From assembly GCA_003487005.1 (NCBI GenBank), contig DNFG01000174.1, forward strand, positions 1 through 22,802: 22,802 nucleotides of DNA, given 5' to 3'. This document shows positions 1 through 8,086 of the stretch, piece by piece. Under the pieces are notes generated by a model that did no database searches, was not told where the DNA came from, and worked only from the letters and a program-made list of their open reading frames with translations. Made by a program: the position numbers and the translations under genes. Source of the stretch: Bryobacterales bacterium (lineage in GTDB: Bacteria; Acidobacteriota; Terriglobia; Bryobacterales; Bryobacteraceae). How positions within the stretch are numbered: position 1 is the stretch's first letter; the number at the start of each line of letters is the position of its first letter.

Positions 1-1073
1 GAGTAGAGGCCATCCTTGCGAATGGTGATCTTGCCGGCGGCGAGGTTGCCGCCGCGCGACTCGAGGGCGACGCGGGAGCCGTCGTCGAGCAGGAGGAGGC
101 CCTGGGAGAGGGGGCGGTCGGTTTCGACGAGGATTTCGGCTTCGGTGCCTTCGACGGCGCGGAGGTCGCCACCGGGGTCTTCGACCTGGGCGCGGACATT
201 CATCCAGGAGGGGAAATTGTAAGTGACGCGGATCTTGCGGACGGCGGGGAGGTCCACGACGGAGATGTTGTGGAGGGAGGAGCGGACGCGTCCGGCTTCG
301 ACGAGATACTCGAGGGGTTCGGAGAGGCCGGCGAGGAGGAAGCCATAGCCGCCGGCGACGCCTTCCTTGGGTTCCATGACGAGCGTTTCCCACTTGGAAG
401 CGCCCGCGGGACGGGCGAGGAGGCGGACTTCGGGAGCATCGAAGCCAAGGAGTTGGGCTTCGACGACGAGGTCGGCGCCTTTGCGGACTTTGCGATCGCC
501 GGGTTGGACGAGAATCCTGTAGTAGGACTGGCCTCCGTCCTTGGGGGGCCCGGCCCAGAGGAGGCCCGCGCCGTAGCCGAGGGGGCCTGGTCCGGCGAGG
601 GTCAGCCAGAGCAGAGCGCCTGCGCCGAGAGCGCCGGCGAGGGAGAGGCCGAGGAGGGTTTGGGGGGTGACGAGTCGCTGGGGAGGGAAGCCGGCGGCGC
701 GGTCGAGTGCCTCTTCGGCCAGGAGGGCGCGGAAGGGGTTGCCGTCTTCGGGGGAGGTGGCGAGAGTGGCGAGACGCTGTTCGAAGGCGGGGTGGCGGCG
801 TTCGGCTTCACTGGCGGCGCGACGGCGGGAGACGCGAAGCCAGGGGAGGACAAGTCCAAAGACGAGGGCGAACCCGATGGCGAGGAACAGGGCAAAGCGG
901 GCCCAGAAGAGGCTGGCCTCGGAGAAGGCGTAACGGTTGGCGGCGAAAGCGCCGGCGAGGGTGCCGAGGAGAGCGGCGAGCGCGATGGCGGCAGCGCCGA
1001 GGGCCCAGGCTTTCCAGCGCAGGCGTTGTTCCAGGCTGGCGAGATAGTCGTGGAATCGCTCGATGGGGTTCAT
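1..1073 (-). CDS. DUF4175-like large membrane protein, C-terminal part beyond left edge
   Basis: The frame is open from the ATG at 1073 to the left edge, giving 357 visible residues. Three hydrophobic segments are seen at about residues 23-44, 58-79 and 138-160, with a charged cytoplasmic-type stretch between the second and third. From about residue 180 the chain becomes soluble and beta-rich, in the style of the Ig-like ectodomain of DUF4175-type proteins (for example the stretch YYRILVQPGDRKVRKGADLV). The ATG overlaps the stop of the upstream BatA-like gene as ATGA, and a good Shine-Dalgarno (GGGAGG, 4 nt away) fixes the start. It is the last visible gene of the MoxR/VWA operon. Proteins of this type commonly close such operons; their biochemical role is unknown. 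The family name rests on layout and context, so it is less certain than the reality of the gene. Confidence 0.8.
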   Translation of the reverse strand, partial: MNPIERFHDYLASLEQRLRWKAWALGAAAIALAALLGTLAGAFAANRYAFSEASLFWARFALFLAIGFALVFGLVLPWLRVSRRRAASEAERRHPAFEQRLATLATSPEDGNPFRALLAEEALDRAAGFPPQRLVTPQTLLGLSLAGALGAGALLWLTLAGPGPLGYGAGLLWAGPPKDGGQSYYRILVQPGDRKVRKGADLVVEAQLLGFDAPEVRLLARPAGASKWETLVMEPKEGVAGGYGFLLAGLSEPLEYLVEAGRVRSSLHNISVVDLPAVRKIRVTYNFPSWMNVRAQVEDPGGDLRAVEGTEAEILVETDRPLSQGLLLLDDGSRVALESRGGNLAAGKITIRKDGLY

Positions 1074-3073
1074 AGCGCCTCCCGGGAGAAGTGTTGGCTG
1101 GCGACGAAGGCTTCGCCGAGGCCCGCGAGGAGGGCGAAGGCGAGGATCCAGGGCCAGAGTTGCCGGCGCCGGGGCTCGGCGGCGGCGGTGGCGGAGGGAG
1201 CAGGGGTTGCGCGATCGAGGGGCGCGCCCTGCCAGAGTTCGGCGGAGTCCAGGGGCATCAGAGTGAGGTCGGACTCCCGGCGGTCGATGTTGACAGCGAC
1301 GAGTTCCTGGCGGCCGCCGGGGCGGCGGACTTCCCAGAAGCCGGGGCGGTCGAGGGCGAGAGTGGACTGGCGGGCGGAGTCGGCCAGGGAGAGGGCGCGA
1401 TCGCCGTCGGGGTCGAGGACTTCGACGGAAGCGGCGGAAGAGGCGTCCGATTTGAGGTCGAGAGCGGCGCCGACGGTAAGACGGGCGGCGCGCTCTTCCA
1501 GGCCGGAGAGCCAGCGCAGGGACTGGTCGATGAAAGGGACGAAGGCGGGATGGAGAGGGAAGTCGTTGGCGTCGTTATCGAGGGTGGAGGCGAGCAGAAG
1601 TGCGCGGCCGGCACCTTTGCGCCACTCGAGGAGGAGGGGGGCGCCGGTAGTGGCGCGAGCGACGACGGTGGCGGAGCCGGGTTCCAGGTCGAAGAGTTGG
1701 AAGAAGCGGACGCCGTCCCAGCGGTCAGTGCGGGCGATGGCGGGGTGGGCGAGGTCGGCTTCACCGAGGGAGGAGAATCGGTCGGCGGCGCGGGCTTCAT
1801 ACTGGCTGCCGCGAATGCTGAGGCCGGCGACGGGGGCTTTGCCGGCGGCGGTGGTGGCAGGGCCGACGGCAAGGAGGAGTCCCCTGCCCTGCTCGACGTG
1901 GCGCTGGAGGGCGGTGTCGAGTGAGGCAGGCAGAGGGCCGGGGTCGGAGAGGACGGCCGCGGCGTATTTGTCGAGATTGAGGGAAGCGGCGGAGGCGGCG
2001 GGGAGGACGTCGAGGGTGAAGAGGCCGGGGGCGGCGGTCTCGAGGGCGGCGCGGACGAAGACGGCGGAGGCGGCGGAACGGGGGCCGTGGAGGAAGAGGA
2101 TTCGTTCGGGATCGGCGCGCTGGACGGAGAAGAAGGAGCGGTCGTCGGCGGGGAGGCTGTCGGGTTCGGCGAAAGCGACTTCGCAGCGGGAGAAACCGAA
2201 CGGCGCATCGAGGCCGGTGAAGGCGACGACGGCGCGGCCACTGGCAGGGATGACGGCGGACTGGCGGGCGACGGTCCGGCCATTGACACGGAGTTCGACG
2301 AAGCGGGTGGATTCGGGGGTGTTGTGACCGGCGAGGGTAGCTTCGACGCGGGCTGATTTGGGGTCAACGAGGCGGCCGGGCGCGGAGACGGATTCGACGG
2401 TCCAATTGGGTTCGTCCTTGTCGGCCGAGCGATGGAGGACGAGCTGGGTGCCGGGTTCGAGGCGGAGTTCGGCAAAGCCGGGAGGCATGGAGGAGCGCTG
2501 GAGGTCGCTGAAGAGGTGGACTTCGACGGGGGCGGCGGAGGCGCGGGCGAGATTGCGGAGAGCGCCGGCGAGGTCGCCGAGAGAACTGCGGGCGCCAGTG
2601 GGCGCGATGGAGTCGAGGGCGGCCTGAAGGATGGCGGGGTCGGCGGTGGGTTCGTTGAGGAGGCGGGCGGAGGAGGAGAAGGCGATGACCTGGGCGCGGG
2701 TGTTGCCGCGGACCTGAGAGAGAACGGCGCGGGCGTCCTGTTTTGCGCGGGGGAGGCGATCACCGAAGGCCATGCTGGCGGATTCATCGATGGCGAACAG
2801 GAGGAGGCGGTCGCCACCGGGTCCGGCGGCGGTGGAGGTGACGAAGGGGCGGGTGAAGGCAAAGACGATCAGCGCAAGCAGAGCGAGGCGGAGGGCGAGC
2901 AGGAGGAGATAGTCGAGTTGGCGCTGGCGGACGGAGGCGGAGGTCGAACGCTCGAAGAACATGAGCGAGCTGAAATGTTGCGGGGTGGACTTGTGGCGTT
3001 TGAGCAGGTGCAGATAGAGAGGGAGGCCGAGGAGGCCGAGTCCGGCGAGGAACCAGGGAGCAAGGAGACCCAT
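1070..3073 (-). CDS. BatA-type membrane protein with VWA domain
   Basis: This 667-residue protein begins with the double-transmembrane BatA (aerotolerance-type) domain: helices near residues 3-22 and 55-75, with LYLHLLKRHKSTPQHFSSL between them. A von Willebrand factor A domain follows; its metal-ion site is seen as AIDESASM with D96, S98 and S100. A long beta-rich middle region follows, and a final helix near residues 643-662 (LWPWILAFALLAGLGEAFVA) anchors the C-terminus. The VWA part is therefore probably periplasmic or held at the membrane surface. In this family VWA proteins are clients or partners of MoxR ATPases. The start has a strong Shine-Dalgarno (GGGGAGG, 5 nt from ATG) and overlaps the DUF58 stop by one base (TAATG). 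The gene is full length and intact. Confidence 0.92.
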   Translation of the reverse strand: MGLLAPWFLAGLGLLGLPLYLHLLKRHKSTPQHFSSLMFFERSTSASVRQRQLDYLLLLALRLALLALIVFAFTRPFVTSTAAGPGGDRLLLFAIDESASMAFGDRLPRAKQDARAVLSQVRGNTRAQVIAFSSSARLLNEPTADPAILQAALDSIAPTGARSSLGDLAGALRNLARASAAPVEVHLFSDLQRSSMPPGFAELRLEPGTQLVLHRSADKDEPNWTVESVSAPGRLVDPKSARVEATLAGHNTPESTRFVELRVNGRTVARQSAVIPASGRAVVAFTGLDAPFGFSRCEVAFAEPDSLPADDRSFFSVQRADPERILFLHGPRSAASAVFVRAALETAAPGLFTLDVLPAASAASLNLDKYAAAVLSDPGPLPASLDTALQRHVEQGRGLLLAVGPATTAAGKAPVAGLSIRGSQYEARAADRFSSLGEADLAHPAIARTDRWDGVRFFQLFDLEPGSATVVARATTGAPLLLEWRKGAGRALLLASTLDNDANDFPLHPAFVPFIDQSLRWLSGLEERAARLTVGAALDLKSDASSAASVEVLDPDGDRALSLADSARQSTLALDRPGFWEVRRPGGRQELVAVNIDRRESDLTLMPLDSAELWQGAPLDRATPAPSATAAAEPRRRQLWPWILAFALLAGLGEAFVASQHFSREAL

Positions 3074-3960
3074 TAGAGCCTCCCCTGCCGGATGGTGAGA
3101 TATTCGCGGAGGGCGGCATCGAGCGGGCGTCCGGTCTCGAGGAGTTGGTAGCTGACGCCCGCGCCCTGGGCGTGGGAGCGCATGGCTTCGAGATGGGCAT
3201 CGATGCGGGCCGGGTAGGAGGAGGTGGCGAATTCGGGCGAGACTTCGAGTTCCTGGCCGGTTTCGAGGTCGATGAGAATGCGGGGCCCGGCAAGCGAGGG
3301 GCGGATCTCTTCGGGGTCGAGGACGTGGAAGAGCAGGACATCGTTGCCACGATGGCGGAGAGGCGCGACGGTGTGGATGATTTCGGCGGGCGGGGCGAAA
3401 AAGTCGGAAAGAACGATGACGATGCCGCGGCGGCGGAGCATGTCCTGGAAGAGGAAGAAGGGTTTGGCGAAGTCGGTGCGGTGGCCGGGTTCGGCGTGGT
3501 CGATACCGTGGAGGACTTTGAGCCAGGTGCCCTGGCGGGAGGAAGGTTCGACGAAATCGCGGACTTCATCGTCGAAACCGATGAAGCCGACGGCGTCGCG
3601 CTGGCGGTGGGCGAGGTAGGCCAGGGAGGCGGCGAGGAAGCGGGCGTAGTCAATTTTGGAGACGCCGCGGCCCTGGAAGCGCATGGAAGCGCTGCGGTCG
3701 AGGAGGATGGTGACGCGGGTATTGGTTTCGCCTCGGTAGCGTTTGAGGTAGAGGCGGTCGGCGCGGGCGTAGACGTTCCAATCGACGTAGCGGAGGTCGT
3801 CGCCGGGGACGTAGGGGCGGTACTCGGCGAACTCCTGGCTGAAGCCGAAGTCGGGCGAGCGGTGCAAGCCGGAGATGAAGCCGTCGACGACGGTCTTGGC
3901 GGTCAACTCCAGGTTGGCGATGCCGGCGAGGATCTGCGGGTCGAGGAAGCGCTGGTTCAT
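3073..3960 (-). CDS. DUF58 domain protein
   Basis: This 295-residue soluble protein carries the DUF58 signature YRPYVPGDDLRYVDWNVYAR near residues 47-66, followed by a degenerate VWA-like fold (ILLDRSASMRF). The reading frame extends one codon upstream to a TTG, but the ATG at 3960 is preferred. AAGGA lies 6 nt before it, built into the stop codon of the upstream moxR gene (TAAGGA), and the two genes are separated by only 9 nt. DUF58 proteins are almost always encoded directly after moxR and are thought to act with the ATPase as cytoplasmic adaptors to membrane VWA proteins. No transmembrane segment is seen. Family assignment is firm; the molecular function is not known. Confidence 0.95.
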   Translation of the reverse strand: MNQRFLDPQILAGIANLELTAKTVVDGFISGLHRSPDFGFSQEFAEYRPYVPGDDLRYVDWNVYARADRLYLKRYRGETNTRVTILLDRSASMRFQGRGVSKIDYARFLAASLAYLAHRQRDAVGFIGFDDEVRDFVEPSSRQGTWLKVLHGIDHAEPGHRTDFAKPFFLFQDMLRRRGIVIVLSDFFAPPAEIIHTVAPLRHRGNDVLLFHVLDPEEIRPSLAGPRILIDLETGQELEVSPEFATSSYPARIDAHLEAMRSHAQGAGVSYQLLETGRPLDAALREYLTIRQGRL

Positions 3961-3969
3961 CAAGGGTCC

Positions 3970-4983
3970 TTAACTGGCGGGGACAGGCCTGGCCTCGAGC
4001 AGGCGGCTGAGGATGTCGTCGGGCGTGAGGCGGTCGCTCTCGGCCTGGAAGTTGAGGAGGATGCGATGGCGGAGGACGGCGCGCATGAGAGTCGTGACGT
4101 CCTGATAGGTGACATGATGGCGGCCGTGCATCAGGGCGCGGGCCTTGGAGGCGAGGACGATGTTCTGGATACCGCGCACGCTGGCTCCGAAGTTGACGTA
4201 TTTCTTGACGAAGTCGGGGGCAGTGGGGTCGGTGACGCGCGTGGCGCGGACGAGGCCGACGGCGTAGCGGGCGATGTCCTCGGAGATGGGGACCATGCGC
4301 ACGAGTTGTTGAAATTCGAGAATTTCCTCGGCGGAAGTGACGGGTTCGGGGACAGCTTTGTCGGTCGTGGTGGTGAGGCCGATGACCCTGAGTTCGTCCT
4401 CGGGTCCCAGGTAATCGAGGAGGGTGTTGAAGATGAAGCGGTCGAGTTGTGCTTCAGGCAGCGGGTAGGTTCCTTCGAGTTCGATGGGGTTTTGGGTCGC
4501 GAGAACGAAGAACGGCGAGGGGAGTTTGTAGTGGTTGCCGCGGACGGTGCAACTGAGTTCCTGCATGGCTTCGAGCAGCGCGGACTGGGTCTTGGGGGGA
4601 GTGCGGTTGATTTCGTCGGCAAGGACGATGTTGCCGAAGATGGGGCCGGGGACGAAGGTCCAGACGCGGCGATTGGTGCCGGGTTCTTCCTCGAGGATGT
4701 CGGTGCCGGTAATATCGGAGGGCATCAGGTCGGGGGTGAACTGGATGCGCTTGAAGCCGAGGCCGAGGGTCTGGGCCATGGTACGGACCAGCAGGGTCTT
4801 GGCGGTGCCGGGGAGTCCGGTAATGAGACAATGCCCGCCAACGAACAGGGCGATCATCAGTTGTTCGAGGACCTCTTCCTGGCCCACGATGACTTTGCGG
4901 ACCTCGCGGATGATGGCCTGCTGGACTTGCTGGAAGCGGTCGACGCGGGCTTTGAGGGTGGACAGATCGATTTCGCTGGTCAT
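3970..4983 (-). CDS. moxR: MoxR-family AAA+ ATPase
   Basis: This 337-residue protein has Walker A GLPGTAKT at 56-63, Walker B with VLADEINR at 120-127, and sensor 1 in LATQNPIELEGTYPLPEAQL, the diagnostic MoxR stretch. A C-terminal lid domain contains the ARASVRG-like motif, here FGASVRGIQNIVLASKARAL. The family comprises cytoplasmic hexameric ATPases that remodel or insert cofactors into partner proteins, usually through VWA-domain clients; such partners lie immediately downstream and further upstream in this operon. All key ATPase residues are present, so it should be active. The start codon forms an ATGA overlap with the TPR-peptidase stop. The only Shine-Dalgarno-like sequence (AAGGA) is about 15 nt away, so initiation probably depends on coupled translation from the gene before it. 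Confidence 0.96.
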   Translation of the reverse strand: MTSEIDLSTLKARVDRFQQVQQAIIREVRKVIVGQEEVLEQLMIALFVGGHCLITGLPGTAKTLLVRTMAQTLGLGFKRIQFTPDLMPSDITGTDILEEEPGTNRRVWTFVPGPIFGNIVLADEINRTPPKTQSALLEAMQELSCTVRGNHYKLPSPFFVLATQNPIELEGTYPLPEAQLDRFIFNTLLDYLGPEDELRVIGLTTTTDKAVPEPVTSAEEILEFQQLVRMVPISEDIARYAVGLVRATRVTDPTAPDFVKKYVNFGASVRGIQNIVLASKARALMHGRHHVTYQDVTTLMRAVLRHRILLNFQAESDRLTPDDILSRLLEARPVPAS

Positions 4984-7175
4984 GGTTTATTGGTTCGTTC
5001 CTTGTTAATCTCCAGCAGGAGTTTCTGGGCCGGGCGAAATCCCGGGGCATGTTCGAGGGAGAGCAGAATCTGCTCTTCGGCTTCAGCGACGCGCTTGAGG
5101 GCGAGGTGAGCGCGGGCCAGGTCGTAGTGGGCCGTGGCGGGATCGGTGGGATCGAGGGCGACGACCGCGGCAAACTCCTCGGCGGCGCCGGACCAATCGC
5201 CGGCCTCCGCGCGAAGGTCGCCGAGTTTCTTGTGCAGGGGTTCGTCCTTGACCGGGTAGATCCAGAGGAGGCGTTCGAGGGCGGCCCGGGCTTCGGCGGA
5301 ACGGCCGAGTTCCGCTTCGAGTTCGGCGAGTTTCTTGAGCGATTCGGGGTTGCGGCCGCCGCGCTGGGCGTACTCGCGGAGTTCAGCGGCGGCGGCGGGT
5401 TTGTCGTCCTTGGCGAGGAAGGAGAGGGCGCGGGCCTCGTAGACATTGCCGCGTTCGACGAAGTCGGGGTAGAGGCTTTTGATCTCGGCGGAGAGGCGGA
5501 GCGCGTCGTCGTGTCGCTTTTCGAGGCGGGCTTTGGTGATTTCGGGAGCGCGCTTCAGGTACTCCTGGTAGCCTTTGACGGAGTCGGCGTGCTGCTGGTC
5601 GAGCCAGGCGAAGAACTGTTTGTCGAACTCCTCGGGCTTGAGTCCAAGGACGGATTCGACGACTTCGGCGGTGGGCTGGGATTTGGCGAAAGCCTGGAGC
5701 ATTTCGAGGATCTTGGACCAGCCCCAGCGTTCGTTAATGTAGTCGCAAATCCGGCCAGCCTGGAAGTAGCTCACGACGACCTGATTCGGGTAGGCGGGGC
5801 GGATGAAGCCGCGGTCGAGCGTGGCGATGGGAAGGAGTTTCTTCTCCTTCATGGCCCAGAGGATTTGAGGGGTGACGCGCTCGCCCCATTCGGGGTTGGT
5901 GGCGGTCTCTTCATGGACGGCGACGCCTTCGGTGAACCAGCGGGGGACGCGGTGGTTGGTGGCGTGGAGGGTGAAGACGTGGCTGAGTTCGTGCCAGAGG
6001 GTGGAAGCCCAGTGGTATGATCCCGGTTCGCGGCCGGAGGGGCTGTCCATGGCGATGGACATGACGAAGGTGACGCCGAGAGCGCCAAGGCCGGGCATGC
6101 CCATGGTGCGCACGGCGAAGTCCTCGTGCATGGGATAGAACTCGATCTGGACGGGTTCGGGGAGACGAAGATTGTATTTCTTCTCGAAAGCGGAAAGGGC
6201 TCGTTCGGTTTCGCGTTCAACGTACGGGCGAAGGAGCGCGGCTTCGCTCCTGTGGAGACGGAGGACGGCGCGTTTTGTCCGGAAGGTCTCGTAGTTCTTG
6301 AGCGAATCGAGAAGTTTGAGGCTGTTGGCGGTGGCGGCGTTGCGGAAGCCGTTGTCGTAGCACTGTTCAAGGAGTTCCTTGGCTTCGCGGTCATTGCCAA
6401 CGCGCATCAGATTGATGCCGAGGTTGGAGCGGGCAGCCCAGTTTTCAGGCTCCAGGGCGATGGCTTTGCGGTAGAGGTCGATCGCCTCGACATAGCGGCG
6501 GTTGAGGACAAACCAGTGAGCGATGTGGGCGTAGCCGGTGCTGTAGGCGGGGCTGGCGTCGAGCATTTTCTTGAGCCAGGGGGATTCGGGCTGATCGGTC
6601 AGCAGGTCGATGGCGGCATGGACGGCCATGGCGTCGAGGGCAAGGGGGTCGAGGGCGAGGGCCTTGTCCGCTTCCTCGCGGGCTTTGGGGAAGTCGCCAT
6701 CTTCGAGGACGAGGGCGGCGACGAGTTCCTGGGCTTCGAGGAGTTTGGGGTTGCTTTCGACGGCCTGGCGGGCGAGGTCGATGGCGCGGCGGTCGAAGCC
6801 TTCCTTCAGGGAGACAGCGAGGCCGAGGAGGGCGGAGGCGTCGTCCTTGCGGAGTTCGAGGGCCTCCTGAAAAAGCTGGCTGGATTCGGTGACGTTGAAA
6901 CGTTCGAGGAGGAGGCGGCCCCAGCGGACGCGGATATCGGGGTTTTTGGGCTCCTGGACGGCGGCGATGCGGAAGGCGGCGCCGGCTTTTTCAAATTCGC
7001 CGAGGCCCCAGAAGCCTTCGGCCATTTCCGCGGGGCGGGTGGAATCGGCGAGCTGGAGGAAGCACGCGCGGGCATCGAGCGGACGGCTGAGTTTACGGAG
7101 TTTCCAGCATTCGGCGGGAGTGGCGGCAAGTGTCGAGGTGGCCGCAAGCAAAATGAAGGCGAGGAGGCGGCTCAT
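4980..7175 (-). CDS. Secreted TPR protein with gluzincin-type HExxH peptidase domain
   Basis: This 731-residue protein starts with a signal peptide (MSRLLAFILLAATSTLA, cut near AAT). Tetratricopeptide-like repeats fill about residues 40-290. A metallopeptidase-like core follows, with the zinc motif HELSH at 395-399 and the downstream glutamate in WFTEGVAVHEE (E416 is the expected third ligand). More TPR helices fill about 530-731. The layout fits exported gluzincin (peptidase MA-like) proteins. All three expected metal ligands and the catalytic glutamate E396 are present, so activity is plausible; the substrate is unknown. The Shine-Dalgarno AGGAGG lies 10 nt before the ATG, which overlaps the preceding stop as ATGA. 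Its place directly before moxR suggests that it serves the same envelope process, which is an inference from context. Confidence 0.9.
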   Translation of the reverse strand: MSRLLAFILLAATSTLAATPAECWKLRKLSRPLDARACFLQLADSTRPAEMAEGFWGLGEFEKAGAAFRIAAVQEPKNPDIRVRWGRLLLERFNVTESSQLFQEALELRKDDASALLGLAVSLKEGFDRRAIDLARQAVESNPKLLEAQELVAALVLEDGDFPKAREEADKALALDPLALDAMAVHAAIDLLTDQPESPWLKKMLDASPAYSTGYAHIAHWFVLNRRYVEAIDLYRKAIALEPENWAARSNLGINLMRVGNDREAKELLEQCYDNGFRNAATANSLKLLDSLKNYETFRTKRAVLRLHRSEAALLRPYVERETERALSAFEKKYNLRLPEPVQIEFYPMHEDFAVRTMGMPGLGALGVTFVMSIAMDSPSGREPGSYHWASTLWHELSHVFTLHATNHRVPRWFTEGVAVHEETATNPEWGERVTPQILWAMKEKKLLPIATLDRGFIRPAYPNQVVVSYFQAGRICDYINERWGWSKILEMLQAFAKSQPTAEVVESVLGLKPEEFDKQFFAWLDQQHADSVKGYQEYLKRAPEITKARLEKRHDDALRLSAEIKSLYPDFVERGNVYEARALSFLAKDDKPAAAAELREYAQRGGRNPESLKKLAELEAELGRSAEARAALERLLWIYPVKDEPLHKKLGDLRAEAGDWSGAAEEFAAVVALDPTDPATAHYDLARAHLALKRVAEAEEQILLSLEHAPGFRPAQKLLLEINKERTNKP

Positions 7176-8086
7176 GGTTCGAGTTCCTCCTGAATCTGAG
7201 CGAGTTCGAGGAGCAGCGCGCTGAGTTTTTTGCGGTAGTCTGCAGCGGGCATCGCCGCCTTCTCGTACTTCAGTTTGTCGATGGCCTGTTCGATCTGCTC
7301 TTTGCGGGCGAGGAGTTTCTGTTTTGCGGGGTCGCGGAGGGCTTCCTGGAGTTTGCCAAAGCGGACGACCTGGAAGGTGGAAGCGGCGAGGCCCTGGCCG
7401 TTGTCGGGCGAGGGGGCGCGGACGGCCTCGCGGACGCCAGTGTCTTCAAGCATGGCGTGTTCGGTAGCAAGGCGCTGCTGGGTCTGGTAGAAGTCGCTGG
7501 TTTTCTTGTCGGCGTAGCGGAAAGCTTCGAGAGCGCTGACCGCGCCGGATTTGTCGGTGTCGGCGTTGGCGTCCCGGAAGGCTTCGACCCAATAGCGGGG
7601 GAAGACGACCGCATTGCGCTCCATGCCGGAGCGGGTGGCCGTGACCAGGACGCGATTGGGCCGTTTGAGGCCTTCGAGGGCGCCGCCGCTGGCGCTGGTC
7701 GCAAGAACGACGAGTTGGCGGGCGGAAATGCGGTCCAGCCAGGCGGCGAGTTCGGTTGCGGTGACGTCGGGGCCGGGGACGTTGAACTTGTACTCGACCT
7801 GATCCCAAGTGCCGTGGCCGATGAGCGTGAGGACGAAGAGATCATCAGGGCCCGCCTCGGCGGCGGCGCGGTCGATGGCGGACTTGAGTGCGGTTTTGGT
7901 GGCTTCGGGACCGGAAAGAGCAGTGACATGAACGCCTTCGCCGGCGGCCAGTTTCTGCATGTCGGCGGCGAGCGAACGGAAGCGTGTTTCGTAGTCGGCG
8001 TCGCCGCCGAGACCGCCGGCGATCACATGCCAGGTGGCTCCGGAAAGGGCGGAAGCAAGTGCGAGCAAGAGGAGGACGGGTTTCAT
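7172..8086 (-). CDS. Secreted caspase-like (C13/C14-type) protein with EF-hand loop; Ser in place of catalytic Cys
   Basis: The ATG at 8086 is chosen because it forms a TGATG overlap with the preceding stop and opens directly on a signal peptide (MKPVLLLLALASALSGA). The frame extends 11 codons further upstream without such support. The 304-residue protein has a caspase-like layout: the histidine motif LIGHGTWD (H91), then a buried strand ending LVVLATSASGGA. At that second site family members usually read DxCxSG; here the cysteine position is S131 and the aspartate is A129. A canonical 12-residue calcium loop, DTDKSGAVSALE, spans 176-187. The C-terminal 90 residues are predicted helical (KLLARKEQIEQAIDKLKYEK), probably coiled coil. 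It may be a catalytically dead, calcium-responsive partner of the neighbouring protease. Family membership is inferred from motif spacing only. Confidence 0.85.
   Translation of the reverse strand: MKPVLLLLALASALSGATWHVIAGGLGGDADYETRFRSLAADMQKLAAGEGVHVTALSGPEATKTALKSAIDRAAAEAGPDDLFVLTLIGHGTWDQVEYKFNVPGPDVTATELAAWLDRISARQLVVLATSASGGALEGLKRPNRVLVTATRSGMERNAVVFPRYWVEAFRDANADTDKSGAVSALEAFRYADKKTSDFYQTQQRLATEHAMLEDTGVREAVRAPSPDNGQGLAASTFQVVRFGKLQEALRDPAKQKLLARKEQIEQAIDKLKYEKAAMPAADYRKKLSALLLELAQIQEELEP

Noticed and set aside
270..2327. 685-codon plus-strand open frame
   Set aside because: It is antisense to two well-supported minus-strand genes, is extremely Gly/Glu/Arg-rich with no domain, and arises from GC-rich codon structure.
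3145..5109. 654-codon plus-strand open frame
   Set aside because: It is antisense to the DUF58 and moxR genes. Low-complexity acidic composition and the strong families on the other strand show it is a shadow.
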